Assembly (NCBI RefSeq): GCF_003173055.1
Contig: NZ_QGLF01000004.1
Coordinates: 496,001 to 560,000 of the forward strand
Source of the DNA: Zavarzinia compransoris
GTDB lineage: Bacteria; Pseudomonadota; Alphaproteobacteria; Zavarziniales; Zavarziniaceae
DNA length: 64,000 nucleotides
Direction of reading: 5' to 3'
A program made the translations under genes and the position numbers. The notes beneath the pieces were generated by a model that worked only from the letters and a program-made list of their open reading frames with translations, made no database searches and was not told the DNA's origin. This document shows positions 24,801 to 34,955 of the stretch, one piece after another; position 1 is the stretch's first letter; every line of letters begins with the position of its first letter.

Positions 24801-25072
24801 CCCATGGTGGGGAGCAGGGCGTCCGGCCGTTCCTTCTCGATGATCTTGGCGACGATCTCGGGCGTGATCGGCTCGACATAGGTCGCATCCGCCAGGCCGG
24901 GGTCGGTCATGATGGTCGCGGGGTTGGAATTGACCAGGACGACCCGGTAGCCCTCGTCCTTCAGCGCCTTGCAGGCCTGGGTGCCCGAATAGTCGAATTC
25001 GCAGGCCTGGCCGATGACGATCGGCCCGGCCCCGATGATCATGATCGAGGTGATGTCTGTACGCTTAGGCAT
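21845..25072 (-). CDS. carB: Carbamoyl-phosphate synthase large subunit
   Basis: CarB makes carbamoyl phosphate from bicarbonate, ATP and the ammonia supplied by CarA, feeding arginine and pyrimidine synthesis. At 1075 residues it has the typical duplicated layout. The first synthetase half begins [29 protein letters not shown]. The second half begins [23 protein letters not shown]. An MGS-like allosteric domain lies at the end ([17 protein letters not shown]...[15 protein letters not shown]). Both ATP-grasp halves keep EVNPR/EMNPR motifs. It overlaps carA by 8 bases. Confidence 0.98.
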   Translation of the reverse strand: MPKRTDITSIMIIGAGPIVIGQACEFDYSGTQACKALKDEGYRVVLVNSNPATIMTDPGLADATYVEPITPEIVAKIIEKERPDALLPTMGGQTALNTAMALADDGTLAKFNVELIGANREAIEKAEDRLRFRDAMDKLGLESPKSRVAHSMAEALDAFAEIGLPAVIRPSFTLGGTGGGIAYTREEFDRIVTSGLDASPTTEVLIEESVAGWKEYEMEVVRDKADNAIIICSIENIDPMGIHTGDSITVAPALTLTDKEYQIMRNASIAVLREIGVETGGSNVQFAINPADGRMVVIEMNPRVSRSSALASKATGFPIAKVAAKLAIGYTLDELMNDITGVTPASFEPTIDYVVTKMPRFTFEKFKGSDPLLTTAMKSVGEAMSIGRTFQESVQKALRSMETGLTGFDPVERLHGDRDLIEVELGKPVADRLVVVADGFRVGLSVDEIADITKMDPWFLRQIEEIVTEEQRILDSGLPETAAGWRRLKAMGFSDQRLATLGDTTEQAVRKARRALGVRPVFKRIDTCAAEFDSRTPYMYSTYESPDFGAPDCEAQPTDAKKVVILGGGPNRIGQGIEFDYCCVHACYALTEAGYETIMVNCNPETVSTDYDTSDRLYFEPLTAEDVLELIETEKQNGTLHGVIVQFGGQTPLKLSKALEQDGIPILGTSPDAIDVAEDRERFQALLQTLDLRQPNNGIATSIEQARAVVERIGFPVVIRPSYVLGGRAMEIVRDVPGLNRYMTEAVVVSGDNPVLIDGYLNQATEVDVDALADGETVYVAGIMEHIEEAGIHSGDSACSLPPYTLSPEIIEELKRQTELMARALGVVGLMNVQFAIQGDDIYVLEVNPRASRTVPFVAKAIGEPVAKIASRVMAGEKLAGFGLRWKKLDHVAVKESVFPFARFPGVDILLGPEMKSTGEVMGLDKTFELAFAKSQLASGTRLPQSGKVFISVRKADKDAVLEPARELVALGFEIVATKGTADFLGDNGVPAKRVNKVLEGRPHIVDAMKNGEIALMFNTTEGSKSIADSFEIRRTALTLKIPYYTTTAGMEAAVKAIAALRLGRLEVAPLQSYT

Positions 25073-26288
25073 GGGACTTCACCAGGGCGATGAACCGGTC
25101 GAAGAGATAATGGCTGTCCTCCGGGCCGGGCGAGGCTTCCGGGTGATACTGGACGGAGAAGACCGGGCGGTCGAGCATGCGCAGGCCCTCGTTGGTGCCG
25201 TCGAAGAGGGAGACATGGGTCTCCTCCGCATTGGCCGGCAGGGTTTCGGGCAGGACGACGAAGCCGTGGTTCTGGCTGGTGATCTCCACCTTGCCGGTGG
25301 TCTTGTCCTTCACCGGGTGGTTGGCGCCCCGGTGGCCCTGTTTCATCTTGACAGTCCTGGCGCCGAGGGCCAGGGCCAGCATCTGATGGCCGAGGCAGAT
25401 GCCGAACACCGGCTTGCCGGTCTCGATCAGCGCCTTGATCACGGGCACGGCATATTCGCCGGTCGCGGCCGGATCGCCCGGGCCGTTCGACAGGAACACG
25501 CCGTCGGGGCCGAGCGCCAGCACCGCCTCGGCCGAGGTATCGCCTGGAACGACGGTGACGCGGGCGCCGGTATTCGCCAGGCAGCGCAGGATGTTCCGCT
25601 TCACGCCGTAATCGATGGCGACGATGTGGAATTGGGCATTGTCCTGGCGGCCATAGCCCCCGCCCAGGGACCACAGGGTCTCGTCCCAGGTATAGGTCTG
25701 GCGGCAGAAGACCTGCTTGGCGAGATCGAGGCCCTCGAGGCCCGGGAAGGCCTTCGCCTTCGCCTTCAGGGCGTCGAGGTCGAACACGCCCGCGGCATTA
25801 TGGGCGATGATGCCGTTCGGCGCGCCGGCGGCGCGGATCAGCCGGGTCAGGCGGCGGGTGTCGACCCCGGCAAGGCCGATCAGGCCGCGCTGCTTCGCCC
25901 AGGCATCGAGGTGGCTGGCGGCGCGCCAGGACGAGGGCTCGGTGATGTCGGCGCGCAGGATCAGGCCGCACGCGCCCGGGCCCACCGATTCGATATCCTC
26001 GAAATTCGTGCCGACATTGCCGACATGAGGGAAGGTGAAGGTGATGATCTGGCCGCTGTAGGAGGGATCGGTCAGGATCTCCTGGTAGCCGGTCATGGAT
26101 GTATTGAAGCAAACCTCGCCGACCGCGTCGCCTTCGGCCCCCAGGCCTCGGCCCCAAAGTACCGTCCCGTCCGCAAGGACGAGAACGCCGGTCGGTTTGG
26201 CGCCCGCAGCCTGATCGGCATTTGGGCGCGCGTCGTCAGGAATGCTGCCCCGCACGGGAAGCGGGGGCACGGAATCTGGCGTCGTCAT
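25065..26288 (-). CDS. carA: Carbamoyl-phosphate synthase small (glutaminase) subunit
   Basis: CarA releases ammonia from glutamine and channels it to CarB. The 407-residue protein has the CPSase small N-terminal domain ([29 protein letters not shown]) and a class I glutamine amidotransferase domain with the nucleophile Cys in [10 protein letters not shown] and the His/Glu pair in [11 protein letters not shown]. The ATG at 26288 (MTTPDSVP) has GGAG 8 bases upstream; an earlier in-frame start at 26312 lacks a comparable ribosome site. A 178-base divergent region separates it from yqeY. Confidence 0.97.
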   Translation of the reverse strand: MTTPDSVPPLPVRGSIPDDARPNADQAAGAKPTGVLVLADGTVLWGRGLGAEGDAVGEVCFNTSMTGYQEILTDPSYSGQIITFTFPHVGNVGTNFEDIESVGPGACGLILRADITEPSSWRAASHLDAWAKQRGLIGLAGVDTRRLTRLIRAAGAPNGIIAHNAAGVFDLDALKAKAKAFPGLEGLDLAKQVFCRQTYTWDETLWSLGGGYGRQDNAQFHIVAIDYGVKRNILRCLANTGARVTVVPGDTSAEAVLALGPDGVFLSNGPGDPAATGEYAVPVIKALIETGKPVFGICLGHQMLALALGARTVKMKQGHRGANHPVKDKTTGKVEITSQNHGFVVLPETLPANAEETHVSLFDGTNEGLRMLDRPVFSVQYHPEASPGPEDSHYLFDRFIALVKSHA

Positions 26289-26465
26289 CGGGAAACTCCG
26301 CGGCGGGTGCACCCGCCGGTCAAATCGGGCGGACCATAAAGGCGCGGGTATTCACAGTCAAGTCATGCGGGCTTGCGAAATTCGCCATGCTCGTCAACGG
26401 CTTATGGCCAGTGCATGGCTGTTGCGCTAATCTGCGCGGCCTGATTGACCCTGGAGACGAGAAAA

Positions 26466-26921
26466 ATGCTGCGCGATCGGCTGAACCAAGCGCTGAAGGA
26501 AGCCATGAAGGCCAAGGAAGCGGCCAAGGTGAGCACCATCCGCCTGATTCTGGCCGCCTTCAAGGAACGCGACATCGCCGCCCGCACCGACGGCCCCGAT
26601 GCCGGCGTCGGCGAGGCGGACCTGGTCAACGTCCTGCAGAAACTGGTCAAGCAGCGCCGGGACTCGGTCGAGGCTTACGAGAAGGCCGGGCGCCAGGATC
26701 TCGCCGACAAGGAAAAGGCGGAAATCGCCATCATCGACTCCTACCTGCCGCAGCAATTGGGCGAGGACGCGGTGAAGGCCGCGATCGCCGCCGCCATCGC
26801 CGAGACGGGCGCCGCCGGCATGAAGGACATGGGCAAGGTGATCGCCCTGCTGCGCGAGCGCCACGGCGGCACCATCGATTTCGGCAAGGCCAGCCCCCTG
26901 GTGAAGGCGGCGCTGTCCTGA
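26466..26921 (+). CDS. yqeY: YqeY/GatB C-terminal-like domain protein
   Basis: The 151-residue protein is a complete YqeY, related to the tail domain of GatB: LRDRLNQALKEAMKAKEAAKVSTIRLILAAFKERDIAAR, then QRRDSVEAYEKAGRQDLADKEKAEIAIIDSYLPQQL and DMGKVIALLRER. It may bind tRNA or assist amidotransferases; this is not well established. The ATG at 26466 has GGAG 10 bases upstream. In many bacteria yqeY precedes dnaG-rpoD; here three other genes lie between. Confidence 0.92.
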   Translation: MLRDRLNQALKEAMKAKEAAKVSTIRLILAAFKERDIAARTDGPDAGVGEADLVNVLQKLVKQRRDSVEAYEKAGRQDLADKEKAEIAIIDSYLPQQLGEDAVKAAIAAAIAETGAAGMKDMGKVIALLRERHGGTIDFGKASPLVKAALS

Positions 26922-27080
26922 ATAATCCATCAGATTTTCGTTTTTTGTGAGTCCTGCCGGGGTGGCCGGGCTCACTGTTTCCGAAATCGAAACGATCTCT
27001 TCACCGGCCTGGGGTTTTTCCGCGGCGCACAAGTCGACATCCTGTTCCTGCCTGACCCCGCGTCACCAAAGGGAAGATCG

Positions 27081-27713
27081 ATGAAGAAAGCCGCCTGCCT
27101 TGCCGCCGCCCTGCTGTTCACCACGCTGGCGACACCCATCGCGGCCCTGGCCCAGACCACCCCGGTGGCCGAGCTGCCGGCCGGCGCCTACAAGCTGGAT
27201 CCGACCCACACCAGCGTCACCTTCAAGGTGAAGCACATGGGCCTGTCGAACTATACGGCCCGTTTCGCCAAGGCCGAGATCGACCTCGATTTCAACCCCA
27301 AGGACCCGTCGAAGAGCACGGTCGCCGCGACCATCGATCCGCTGTCGATCAAGACCGACTATCCCTTCCCGGACAAGACGGACTTCGACAAGGAATTGTC
27401 GAGCGATGCACGCTGGCTCAATGCCGGCAAGTTCCCGGCCATCACCTTCAAGTCGACCAAGGTCGAGGTGACGGGCGAGAACACCGGCAAGATCACCGGC
27501 GACCTCACCCTGCTCGGCGTCACCAAGCCGGTGGTGCTCGACGTCACTTTCAACGCCGGCTATGCCAAGCACCCGATGGCCGGCATTCCGGCGCTCGGCT
27601 TCTCGGCGACGACGACGATTAAGCGGTCCGATTGGGGCTTCACCACCTTCGTCCCGGCGATCGGCGACGAGGTGCAGATCTTCATCGAAACCGAATTCAC
27701 CAAGCCGAACTGA
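27081..27713 (+). CDS. YceI-family periplasmic protein (first copy)
   Basis: The 210-residue product has a Sec signal peptide, MKKAACLAAALLFTTLATPIAALAQ, and a YceI lipocalin-like beta barrel: YKLDPTHTSVTFKVKHMGLSNYTARF, SSDARWLNAGKFPAITFKSTKVE, GDLTLLGVTKPVVLDVTFN. YceI barrels bind long isoprenoids such as quinones. It is followed after 7 bases by a cytochrome b561 gene and then a second YceI gene, which suggests a small electron-transfer or quinone-handling unit. Confidence 0.93.
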   Translation: MKKAACLAAALLFTTLATPIAALAQTTPVAELPAGAYKLDPTHTSVTFKVKHMGLSNYTARFAKAEIDLDFNPKDPSKSTVAATIDPLSIKTDYPFPDKTDFDKELSSDARWLNAGKFPAITFKSTKVEVTGENTGKITGDLTLLGVTKPVVLDVTFNAGYAKHPMAGIPALGFSATTTIKRSDWGFTTFVPAIGDEVQIFIETEFTKPN

Positions 27714-27720
27714 GCCGGTC

Positions 27721-28275
27721 ATGGCCATTCGTCCGGAGCGCTATTCGAGCGTCGCCATCATCCTTCACTGGGTGATGGCGGTGGCCTTCGTGCTGATGCT
27801 GGCCAGCGGTTTCGTCATGGCCTATGGCGACCTGTCGCAGAGCCTGAAGTTCCGGATGTTCCAGTGGCACAAGTCGCTGGGCGTCCTGCTGCTGCTGGCC
27901 TTCGTGCTGCGCCTGGGCTGGCGGCTGTTCCACCGCCCGCCGGCCTTTCCCGCCAGCGTGACGGGGCTGGCCCTGGCCGCGGCCAAGGGCGGCCATCTTG
28001 CCCTCTATGCCTTGATGATCCTGCTGCCGCTGTCGGGCTGGGTGATGGTCTCGGCCTCGGTCTACGGCCTGCCGACCATCGTCTTCGGCTGGTTCGAATG
28101 GCCTCATCTGCCCGGCCTTGCCGGCGACGAGGGGGCGAGCGACGGCGCCAAGACCGCCCATCTCGTGCTTGCCCTGCTGTTCGCCGCGACGATCGCCGGC
28201 CATGTCCTTGCCGTGATCAAGCATTACCTGTTCGACCGGGAAAATTTCATGGCCCGGATATGGTGGACCCGATGA
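27721..28275 (+). CDS. Cytochrome b561 family protein
   Basis: The 184-residue membrane protein has four helices and the heme ligand histidines expected of bacterial cytochrome b561: AIILHWVMAVAFVLMLASG (His in helix 1), FQWHKSLGVLLLLAFVLRLGWRL (His in helix 2), GGHLALYALMILLPLSGWVM (His in helix 3) and ATIAGHVLAVIKHYLFDR (His in helix 4). It should pass electrons from the quinol pool. Its stop overlaps the start of the second YceI gene (ATGA), so the products are probably made together. Confidence 0.92.
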   Translation: MAIRPERYSSVAIILHWVMAVAFVLMLASGFVMAYGDLSQSLKFRMFQWHKSLGVLLLLAFVLRLGWRLFHRPPAFPASVTGLALAAAKGGHLALYALMILLPLSGWVMVSASVYGLPTIVFGWFEWPHLPGLAGDEGASDGAKTAHLVLALLFAATIAGHVLAVIKHYLFDRENFMARIWWTR

Positions 28276-28847
28276 CAAACAGGTTTTTCGCCGGCCTCGT
28301 GCTGGCTGCGCTCGCCCTGCCGGCCTTCGTCCTGCCCGCTGCGGCCGCCACCTATGCGGTCGATCCGGCGAAAAGCACGGTCGCCTTCGCCGGCACCCAT
28401 GCGGGCGAGGCTTTCACCGGGGCATTCGGCGCTTGGCAGGCGGAGATCGCCTTCGATCCCGCCGATCTCGCCGGCTCGTCGCTGAAGGTCAGCTTCGATC
28501 CGGCCAGCGCCTCGACCGGCAATGCCATGTATGACGGCACCCTGCCGCAGGCGGACTGGTTCAACGTCAAGGAATTCCCGGCCGCCACCTTCACCTCGAC
28601 CCGGATCGAGGCGGGGGCGGACGGCGCCTATGTCGCGACCGGGACCCTGACCATCCGGGACGTGGCGAAGGAGATCAGCTTTCCCTTCACCCTGACCCCG
28701 CTCGGCCAGGCGCCGGTGGTGGCGAAGGCGAGCTTCACCCTCGACCGTCTCGCCTTCAACCTGGGCGCCAAGTCCGATCCCAAGGCGGAATGGGTCAGCC
28801 GTGAGATCACCATCACCCTCGAGGTGACGGCCAGCCCGAAAGGGTAA
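28272..28847 (+). CDS. YceI-family periplasmic protein (second copy)
   Basis: The 191-residue product has a signal peptide (MTNRFFAGLVLAALALPAFVLPAAAA) and a YceI barrel: YAVDPAKSTVAFAGTHAGEAFTG, LPQADWFNVKEFPAATFTSTRIE, GTLTIRDVAKEISFPFTL. It differs clearly from the first copy, so the pair is an old duplication or two recruitments rather than a recent copy. The ATG at 28272 overlaps the cytochrome gene by four bases. Confidence 0.92.
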   Translation: MTNRFFAGLVLAALALPAFVLPAAAATYAVDPAKSTVAFAGTHAGEAFTGAFGAWQAEIAFDPADLAGSSLKVSFDPASASTGNAMYDGTLPQADWFNVKEFPAATFTSTRIEAGADGAYVATGTLTIRDVAKEISFPFTLTPLGQAPVVAKASFTLDRLAFNLGAKSDPKAEWVSREITITLEVTASPKG

Positions 28848-28852
28848 ACACC

Positions 28853-28884
28853 TCTATCCTTGATCGGGTCTATCCTTGATCGGG
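28853..28884. repeat. Perfect 16-bp tandem duplication upstream of dnaG
   Basis: TCTATCCTTGATCGGG occurs twice head to tail (28853-28868 and 28869-28884) in the 104-base gap between the YceI gene and dnaG. It is probably a replication-slippage duplication and may lie in the dnaG leader. Confidence 0.9.
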
Positions 28885-28951
28885 GCAGGGCGGGCTATCA
28901 TGATGCCGCGCCTTGTCCCCGGCCTGCCGCCGGGTTGCTTTTGGGGCACGG

Positions 28952-30832
28952 ATGGCCGACGACGTCACTCAGGAGATCAAATCCCGCCTCTTGCTGTCCA
29001 CCATCGTGGGCCGCCGCACCAAGATCATGCGCAAGGGGCGGGCGGATTTCATGGCGCTGTGCCCGTTCCACGGCGAAAAGACCCCGTCCTTCCATGTCAT
29101 GGACGACAAGGGCGCCTATTATTGCTTCGGCTGCGGCGAGAAGGGCGACATTTTCACCTTCGTCCAGAAGACCGAGAACCTGGGCTTCCGCGAGGCTTTG
29201 GAAAAACTCGCGGCCGAAGCCGGCGTCGCCCTGCCGGCCCCGAACCCCGAGGCGAAGCAGCAGGCCGAGCGGCGCCAGACCCTGCACGATGTCCTCGAGG
29301 CCGCGTGCGCCTGGTACGAGGCGCAGCTGAGGACCGGGGCAGGGGCGGCGGCCCGCGGCTATTTCACCCGCCGGGGCCTGACGGCCGAGACCGTCGCCCG
29401 CTTCCGCCTGGGCTTCGCGCCGGCGGGCAGCACCGGACTGAAGGATGCGATGATCGCCCGGGGGTTTTCGCCCGATCTCCTGGTCGAGGCCGGCCTCGTG
29501 CGCCAGCCGGACGACGGCCGGGCGCCTTACGATTATTTCCGCGACCGGGTGACCTTCCCGATCCGCGACGCCCGCGGCCGGGTCATCGCCTTCGGCGCCC
29601 GCACCATGGGCGATGCCGAACCGAAATACCTGAACTCGCCGGAAACCCCGCTGTTTCACAAGGGCGATACCCTGTTCAACCTGAACCTCGCGCGGGAGGC
29701 GGCGCACCGCCAGGGCCGGGCCGTGGTCTGCGAAGGCTATATGGATGTCATCGCCCTCGATCAGGCCGGCATCGCCGAGGCGGTGGCGCCGCTCGGCACC
29801 GCCCTGACCGAGGGACAATTGGAGGCGCTGTGGCGCCTCGCCCCCGAGCCCATCCTCTGCTTCGACGGCGACAAGGCCGGGCAGCGCGCCGCCAGCCGGG
29901 CGCTGGACCGCGCCTTGGCGCTGCTGAAGCCCGGCCATTCGCTCCGCTTCCTCACCTTGCCGGACAATCTCGATCCCGACGAACTGATCCGGCGCGACGG
30001 CGTCGCCGCCATGCGCGGCCAGCTCGACAAGGCCCAGCCCCTGGTCGATTTCCTGTGGCAGCGCGAGCGCGCGGCAGCGGATTTCTCCACCCCGGAACGG
30101 CGCGCCGCCTTCGAGACCAGGGTTGGCGCCGTGGTGCGCGAGATCGCCGACCAGCGCCTGCAACTTCACTACCGCGAGGAATTCCGCGGCCGCGTCCGCC
30201 TGCTGATGGACGAGTTGCGCCCCAAGCGCCCGGCCTGGAGCCCGCGGCCGCCCCGCGGGCCGGGGGGGCGCGGTTTCCCGCCCTTCGCGCCCCAAGGGGC
30301 TTCGCAACACTTGCGTGCAAATCCGCTGGCGCAGGGGCAGAATACCGGCGCTGGCTCGAACGAAGGGCTGTTGTTGCTGATTCTCGCCCGTCACCCGCGT
30401 CTGTTGCCCCGGGTCGAAGATGACCTGGCGAGGCTTGAATTCACGGCGCCGGGCCTTGACAGCCTGCGATCCGAACTCTTAAGCATGTCTTTCGACGCTG
30501 AAGGCCTTGACAGTGACAAGGTCAAAGGCCACTTAGCGGATGTTGGTTTGGCCGAGACGATCGCCCGCCTCGAAAATGATGCGTTCCTGCGGCTCCACGA
30601 GGCAGCCAGGGACGACGTGACCCTGGATGTGGTCGAGGAACAGTGGCGGCAGGTCTTGGCTTTCCACAGCAGGCAAACTGGATTGAGGGCGGATCTGAGC
30701 GACGCGAAGGCGGATTACGAGGCTTCGCCGACGGAGGCCGGTCTGCGAAGAATCCAGGCGATCGAGAAAGAATTGACCCGCATTGAGTCCCAGGTGCCCG
30801 GCACCGGGGCCGATGGCGGGTTTTCGGCGTGA
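28952..30832 (+). CDS. dnaG: DNA primase
   Basis: DnaG makes RNA primers at the replication fork. The 626-residue protein has the CHC2 zinc-binding domain with Cys37, His40, Cys58 and Cys61, the RNA polymerase core (SPETPLFHKGDTLFNLNLAREAA), and the TOPRIM signature VVCEGYMDVIALDQAG near residue 260 with CFDGDKAGQRAA. A Pro/Gly/Arg-rich linker (about 427-450) leads to the C-terminal DnaB-interacting part. The ATG at 28952 (MADDVTQEIK) gives the family N-terminus; an upstream extension to 28913 is unlikely. rpoD follows after 50 bases, as in most proteobacteria. Confidence 0.97.
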   Translation: MADDVTQEIKSRLLLSTIVGRRTKIMRKGRADFMALCPFHGEKTPSFHVMDDKGAYYCFGCGEKGDIFTFVQKTENLGFREALEKLAAEAGVALPAPNPEAKQQAERRQTLHDVLEAACAWYEAQLRTGAGAAARGYFTRRGLTAETVARFRLGFAPAGSTGLKDAMIARGFSPDLLVEAGLVRQPDDGRAPYDYFRDRVTFPIRDARGRVIAFGARTMGDAEPKYLNSPETPLFHKGDTLFNLNLAREAAHRQGRAVVCEGYMDVIALDQAGIAEAVAPLGTALTEGQLEALWRLAPEPILCFDGDKAGQRAASRALDRALALLKPGHSLRFLTLPDNLDPDELIRRDGVAAMRGQLDKAQPLVDFLWQRERAAADFSTPERRAAFETRVGAVVREIADQRLQLHYREEFRGRVRLLMDELRPKRPAWSPRPPRGPGGRGFPPFAPQGASQHLRANPLAQGQNTGAGSNEGLLLLILARHPRLLPRVEDDLARLEFTAPGLDSLRSELLSMSFDAEGLDSDKVKGHLADVGLAETIARLENDAFLRLHEAARDDVTLDVVEEQWRQVLAFHSRQTGLRADLSDAKADYEASPTEAGLRRIQAIEKELTRIESQVPGTGADGGFSA

Positions 30833-30882
30833 CTTGACGGGGACTTCCGAGAGCAGCAAGGACGTCCCAAGGGGCTAACGGC

Positions 30883-32871
<1,989 letters not shown>

Positions 32872-32908
32872 TCGGATATTCCGGGCGAACCAGCGCCTGG
32901 CCGACAAG

Positions 32909-32950
32909 CCCCGGTGCCGGCCCGCTGCCGGCACCGGGGTTTTTATTTTG
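32909..32950 (+). terminator. Intrinsic terminator after rpoD
   Basis: CCCCGGTGCCGG pairs perfectly with CCGGCACCGGGG (12 bp, 7-base loop), followed by TTTTTATTTTG. It ends the dnaG-rpoD transcript. Confidence 0.93.
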
Positions 32951-33044
32951 TCCATAATCCCGTCTACCGATCATTGGAGGGTGGACAGGATTGCTGCGCC
33001 GCGTCATCGTCCCGCCGTTTGTGAACGGGATTGAGGAGGGCGCG

Positions 33045-33659
33045 GTGGAGCGGCTGATCGATGGTTACCGGCGTTTCCGGGGTGGACATTGGCCGGAGTA
33101 TCGCGATCTCTACAAGGAACTGTCGAAGGGGCAGAAGCCGCCGGTCCTGGTGATCGCCTGTTCCGACAGCCGGGTCGACCCGGCGGTGATCTTCGATGCC
33201 CAGCCGGGCGAAATGTTCGTCGTCCGCAACGTCGCCAACCTGATCCCGCCGGCGGAGAAGGGCGAGGGGCAGCACGGCACTTCCGCCGCGCTCGAATTTG
33301 CCGTGCGCGTGCTCAAGGTCGGCATGATCCTGGTCCTCGGCCATGGCGATTGCGGCGGCGTGGGCGCTGCGCTGCGCGGCATGCCGCTCGATGATTTCGA
33401 GTATCTCGACGACTGGATCGGCCTGATCCAGCCGGCGCTGGCCCGCCTTGGCGACCTCGACCGCCAGACGCCCGAGGCCAAGGAAGCGCTGGAACAGGAA
33501 TCGATCAAACTGTCGCTCGAACGCCTGATGACCTTCCCCTTCGTCGCCAAGGCGGTGGAGGCCGGCAGCCTGACCCTCGAAGGCGCCCGCTTCCGTGTCT
33601 TCGACGGCCGCCTGGAATGGCTGGACAAGGCAGCGGGCGCGTTCAACCGCGTGTCCTGA
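33045..33659 (+). CDS. Beta-carbonic anhydrase
   Basis: The protein interconverts CO2 and bicarbonate. Counting from the GTG at 33045 it has 204 residues and the zinc ligands Cys39 (IACSDSRVDP), His100 and Cys103 (VLGHGDCGG), with Asp41 and Arg43 as the catalytic dyad. The GTG has GAGGAGGG 5 bases upstream and gives a family-like start (LIDGYRRFRGGHWPEY). A TTG at 32991 would add 18 poorly conserved residues. It sits alone between the rpoD terminator and tRNA-Ile2. Bicarbonate for CarB is one possible use. Confidence 0.93.
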   Translation: MERLIDGYRRFRGGHWPEYRDLYKELSKGQKPPVLVIACSDSRVDPAVIFDAQPGEMFVVRNVANLIPPAEKGEGQHGTSAALEFAVRVLKVGMILVLGHGDCGGVGAALRGMPLDDFEYLDDWIGLIQPALARLGDLDRQTPEAKEALEQESIKLSLERLMTFPFVAKAVEAGSLTLEGARFRVFDGRLEWLDKAAGAFNRVS

Positions 33660-33695
33660 TCGATATCGGCGTGCAGCCGGGCAGCGTGCCATGGA

Positions 33696-33724
33696 TTGGC
33701 AAGCCTGCCCGGTCCTGCTAAACG
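33696..33724 (+). promoter_or_regulatory. Possible promoter of tRNA-Ile2
   Basis: TTGGCA and TAAACG are spaced by 17 bases, about 31 bases before the mature tRNA 5' end. The -35 is good; the -10 is weak. Confidence 0.35.
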
Positions 33725-33754
33725 TCTTGCCCCGCATGCCGCGGCATCCCGGTG

Positions 33755-33830
33755 GGGCCTGTAGCTCAATGGTTAGAGCCGGCCGCTCATAACGGTCTGG
33801 TTGCAGGTTCGAGTCCTGCCGGGCCCACCA
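33755..33830 (+). tRNA. tRNA-Ile2 (CAU anticodon, lysidine-modified type)
   Basis: The 76-base sequence folds as a tRNA: acceptor GGGCCTG/CGGGCCC, anticodon stem GGCCG/CGGTC with loop CTCATAA giving CAU, T arm GGTTCGAGTCC and encoded CCA. The overall sequence resembles E. coli ileX-type tRNA (TTAGAGC, GCTCATAA, TGGT after the anticodon stem) rather than either methionine tRNA. It would need TilS to read AUA. Confidence 0.9.
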
Positions 33831-33862
33831 ACCAACACCTCGGTCCACGTTAGGGTATGCTC

Positions 33863-33879
33863 GGAATGAGCGTCATTCC
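33863..33879. promoter_or_regulatory. Palindromic operator-like site 1 (TetR type)
   Basis: GGAATGA and TCATTCC are separated by GCG. The same heptamer arms occur again at 33957-33974. Such GAATGA/TCATTC dyads are typical of TetR-family operators. Confidence 0.6.
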
Positions 33880-33954
33880 AAACATGCTCTGTTGTTTTGA
33901 TTTTACGCATCTTCTACCGACGAACCGGTTTCCCTTTCGCCTGAAGATACTCAA

Positions 33955-33976
33955 GCGGAATGAACGTTCATTCCGC
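33955..33976. promoter_or_regulatory. Palindromic operator-like site 2 (perfect 22-bp palindrome)
   Basis: The core GGAATGAACGTTCATTCC is extended by one GC pair on each side into a perfect 22-bp palindrome. It shares its arms with site 1, about 94 bases away centre to centre. No gene starts nearby: tRNA-Ile2 and hisI both end towards this region. Confidence 0.65.
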
Positions 33977-34017
33977 TGGGATTCGGCGGGCCCGACAGCG
34001 CTGCCGATCGGCCCCCT

Positions 34018-34404
34018 TCAATCGTGGGCGCAGGGGGCGAAGGTGGCCGCTTCCTCGACGCCGTCGGGGCCGGCTTTCCGGTAGAAGCAGGTGCGGGCGC
34101 CGGTGTGGCAGGCGGCGCCGGTCTGGTCGACGATGGCGAGCAGGGTGTCGCCGTCGCAATCGACGCGCAATTCGTGCAGGACCTGGACGTGGCCCGAGGT
34201 ATCGCCCTTCCGCCATAGTTCCCCGCGCGAGCGGGACCAATAGGTCACCCGGCCGGTGGTCAGGGTCTCGACCAGCGAGTCGCGGTTCATCCAGGCCATC
34301 ATCAGCACCTCGCCGCCCGTGCGGGCCTGGGCGATGGCGGGGACGAGGCCGTTCCGGTCGAATTTCACGGTGGCGAGCAGGGCGTCGATGGCGGCGGGAG
34401 TCAT
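34018..34404 (-). CDS. hisI: Phosphoribosyl-AMP cyclohydrolase
   Basis: HisI opens the adenine ring of PR-AMP in histidine synthesis and needs Zn2+ and Mg2+. The 128-residue monofunctional enzyme has [38 protein letters not shown], the Mg-binding DCDGD, and all three expected zinc-ligand Cys (in DCDGD, AACHT and TCFYR). It is therefore the zinc-dependent form. It is divergent from a Zur-like regulator; the palindrome at 34421-34433 is only 17 bases upstream of its ATG. Confidence 0.96.
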   Translation of the reverse strand: MTPAAIDALLATVKFDRNGLVPAIAQARTGGEVLMMAWMNRDSLVETLTTGRVTYWSRSRGELWRKGDTSGHVQVLHELRVDCDGDTLLAIVDQTGAACHTGARTCFYRKAGPDGVEEAATFAPCAHD

Positions 34405-34420
34405 TTCGAACGGGTCCGAT

Positions 34421-34433
34421 GTGATAATATCAC
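34421..34433. promoter_or_regulatory. Zur-box-like palindrome between hisI and the Zur-like gene
   Basis: GTGATAATATCAC is a perfect 6-1-6 palindrome, close in form to the GTTATAATATAAC core of Zur boxes. It contains TATTAT on the minus strand, a likely hisI -10. Binding here could repress hisI and the regulator itself. Confidence 0.5.
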
Positions 34434-34463
34434 GCCGTTTCTAGCATCCCGGCGCAAAGTCGG

Positions 34464-34469
34464 TATAGT
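34464..34469 (+). promoter_or_regulatory. Likely -10 of the Zur-like gene (possibly leaderless)
   Basis: TATAGT lies so close to ATG 34478 that transcription would start within a few bases of the start codon. No Shine-Dalgarno is visible, so translation may be leaderless. The -35 is poor. Confidence 0.4.
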
Positions 34470-34477
34470 GGTGATCG

Positions 34478-34951
34478 ATGATGCACGATCATGATCACGA
34501 CCACGGCCATTGTATCGCCGATGCCCTCGGCCGGGCGGAGAGCCTGTGCGCCGAACGGGGCGCCCGCCTGACCGACCTGCGCCGCCAGGTTTTCGAACTC
34601 GTGCTGGGCAGTCACCGCCCGGCCGGCGCCTATGATCTCGTCGCCCGCCTGGGCGAGATGGGGGGCAAGCCGGTGGCGCCCCAGACCGTCTATCGCGCGC
34701 TGGATTTCCTGATCGAGCAGGGGCTGGTGCACCGCATCGCCTCGCTCAATGCCTTCGTCGGTTGCAGCCGGCCGGAAGTCGACCACGCCGGCCAGTTCAT
34801 GATCTGCAGCCAATGCCACGAGGTGGCGGAACTGGGCGATCCGGAAACCGTCGCTACCCTGGTCCGCCACGCCGGTGCCCAGGGTTTTACCGTGCATTCG
34901 GTCTCGGTCGAGCTGACCGGCACCTGCGCCGCCTGCCGCGGCCGGGACTAA
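34478..34951 (+). CDS. zur: Zur-like Fur-family zinc uptake regulator
   Basis: The 157-residue protein is closest to Zur: an N-terminal His/Asp-rich segment (HDHDHDHGHC), winged helix LTDLRRQVFELVLGSHRPAGAYDLVARL with PQTVYRALDFLIEQGLVHRI, the Zur-type sensor loop FVGCSRPEVDHAGQFMICSQCHEVAEL, and the structural zinc Cys pairs CSQC and CAAC. With Zn2+ it should repress zinc-uptake genes. ATG 34478 or 34481 can start it. A palindrome upstream fits autoregulation, and hisI is divergent. Fur itself is less likely because of the FVGC...H pattern. Confidence 0.9.
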   Translation: MMHDHDHDHGHCIADALGRAESLCAERGARLTDLRRQVFELVLGSHRPAGAYDLVARLGEMGGKPVAPQTVYRALDFLIEQGLVHRIASLNAFVGCSRPEVDHAGQFMICSQCHEVAELGDPETVATLVRHAGAQGFTVHSVSVELTGTCAACRGRD

Positions 34952-34955
34952 ACAG

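Noticed and set aside
21857-25093. A very long open frame on the plus strand opposite carB
   Set aside because: It is the antisense shadow expected in a GC-rich gene. It lacks recognisable domains and shows the His/Gly/Asp/Arg-rich composition typical of such frames, whereas CarB is complete on the other strand.
26940-26985. Hairpin near a T6 run after yqeY
   Set aside because: The T-run precedes the stem on the plus strand and becomes A on the minus strand, so it is not an intrinsic terminator.
32964-33848. A minus-strand frame whose start reads like a protein (QDSNLQPDRYERPA)
   Set aside because: That phrase is the familiar translation of the antisense strand of a tRNA, here tRNA-Ile2. 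The rest is antisense to the carbonic anhydrase gene.
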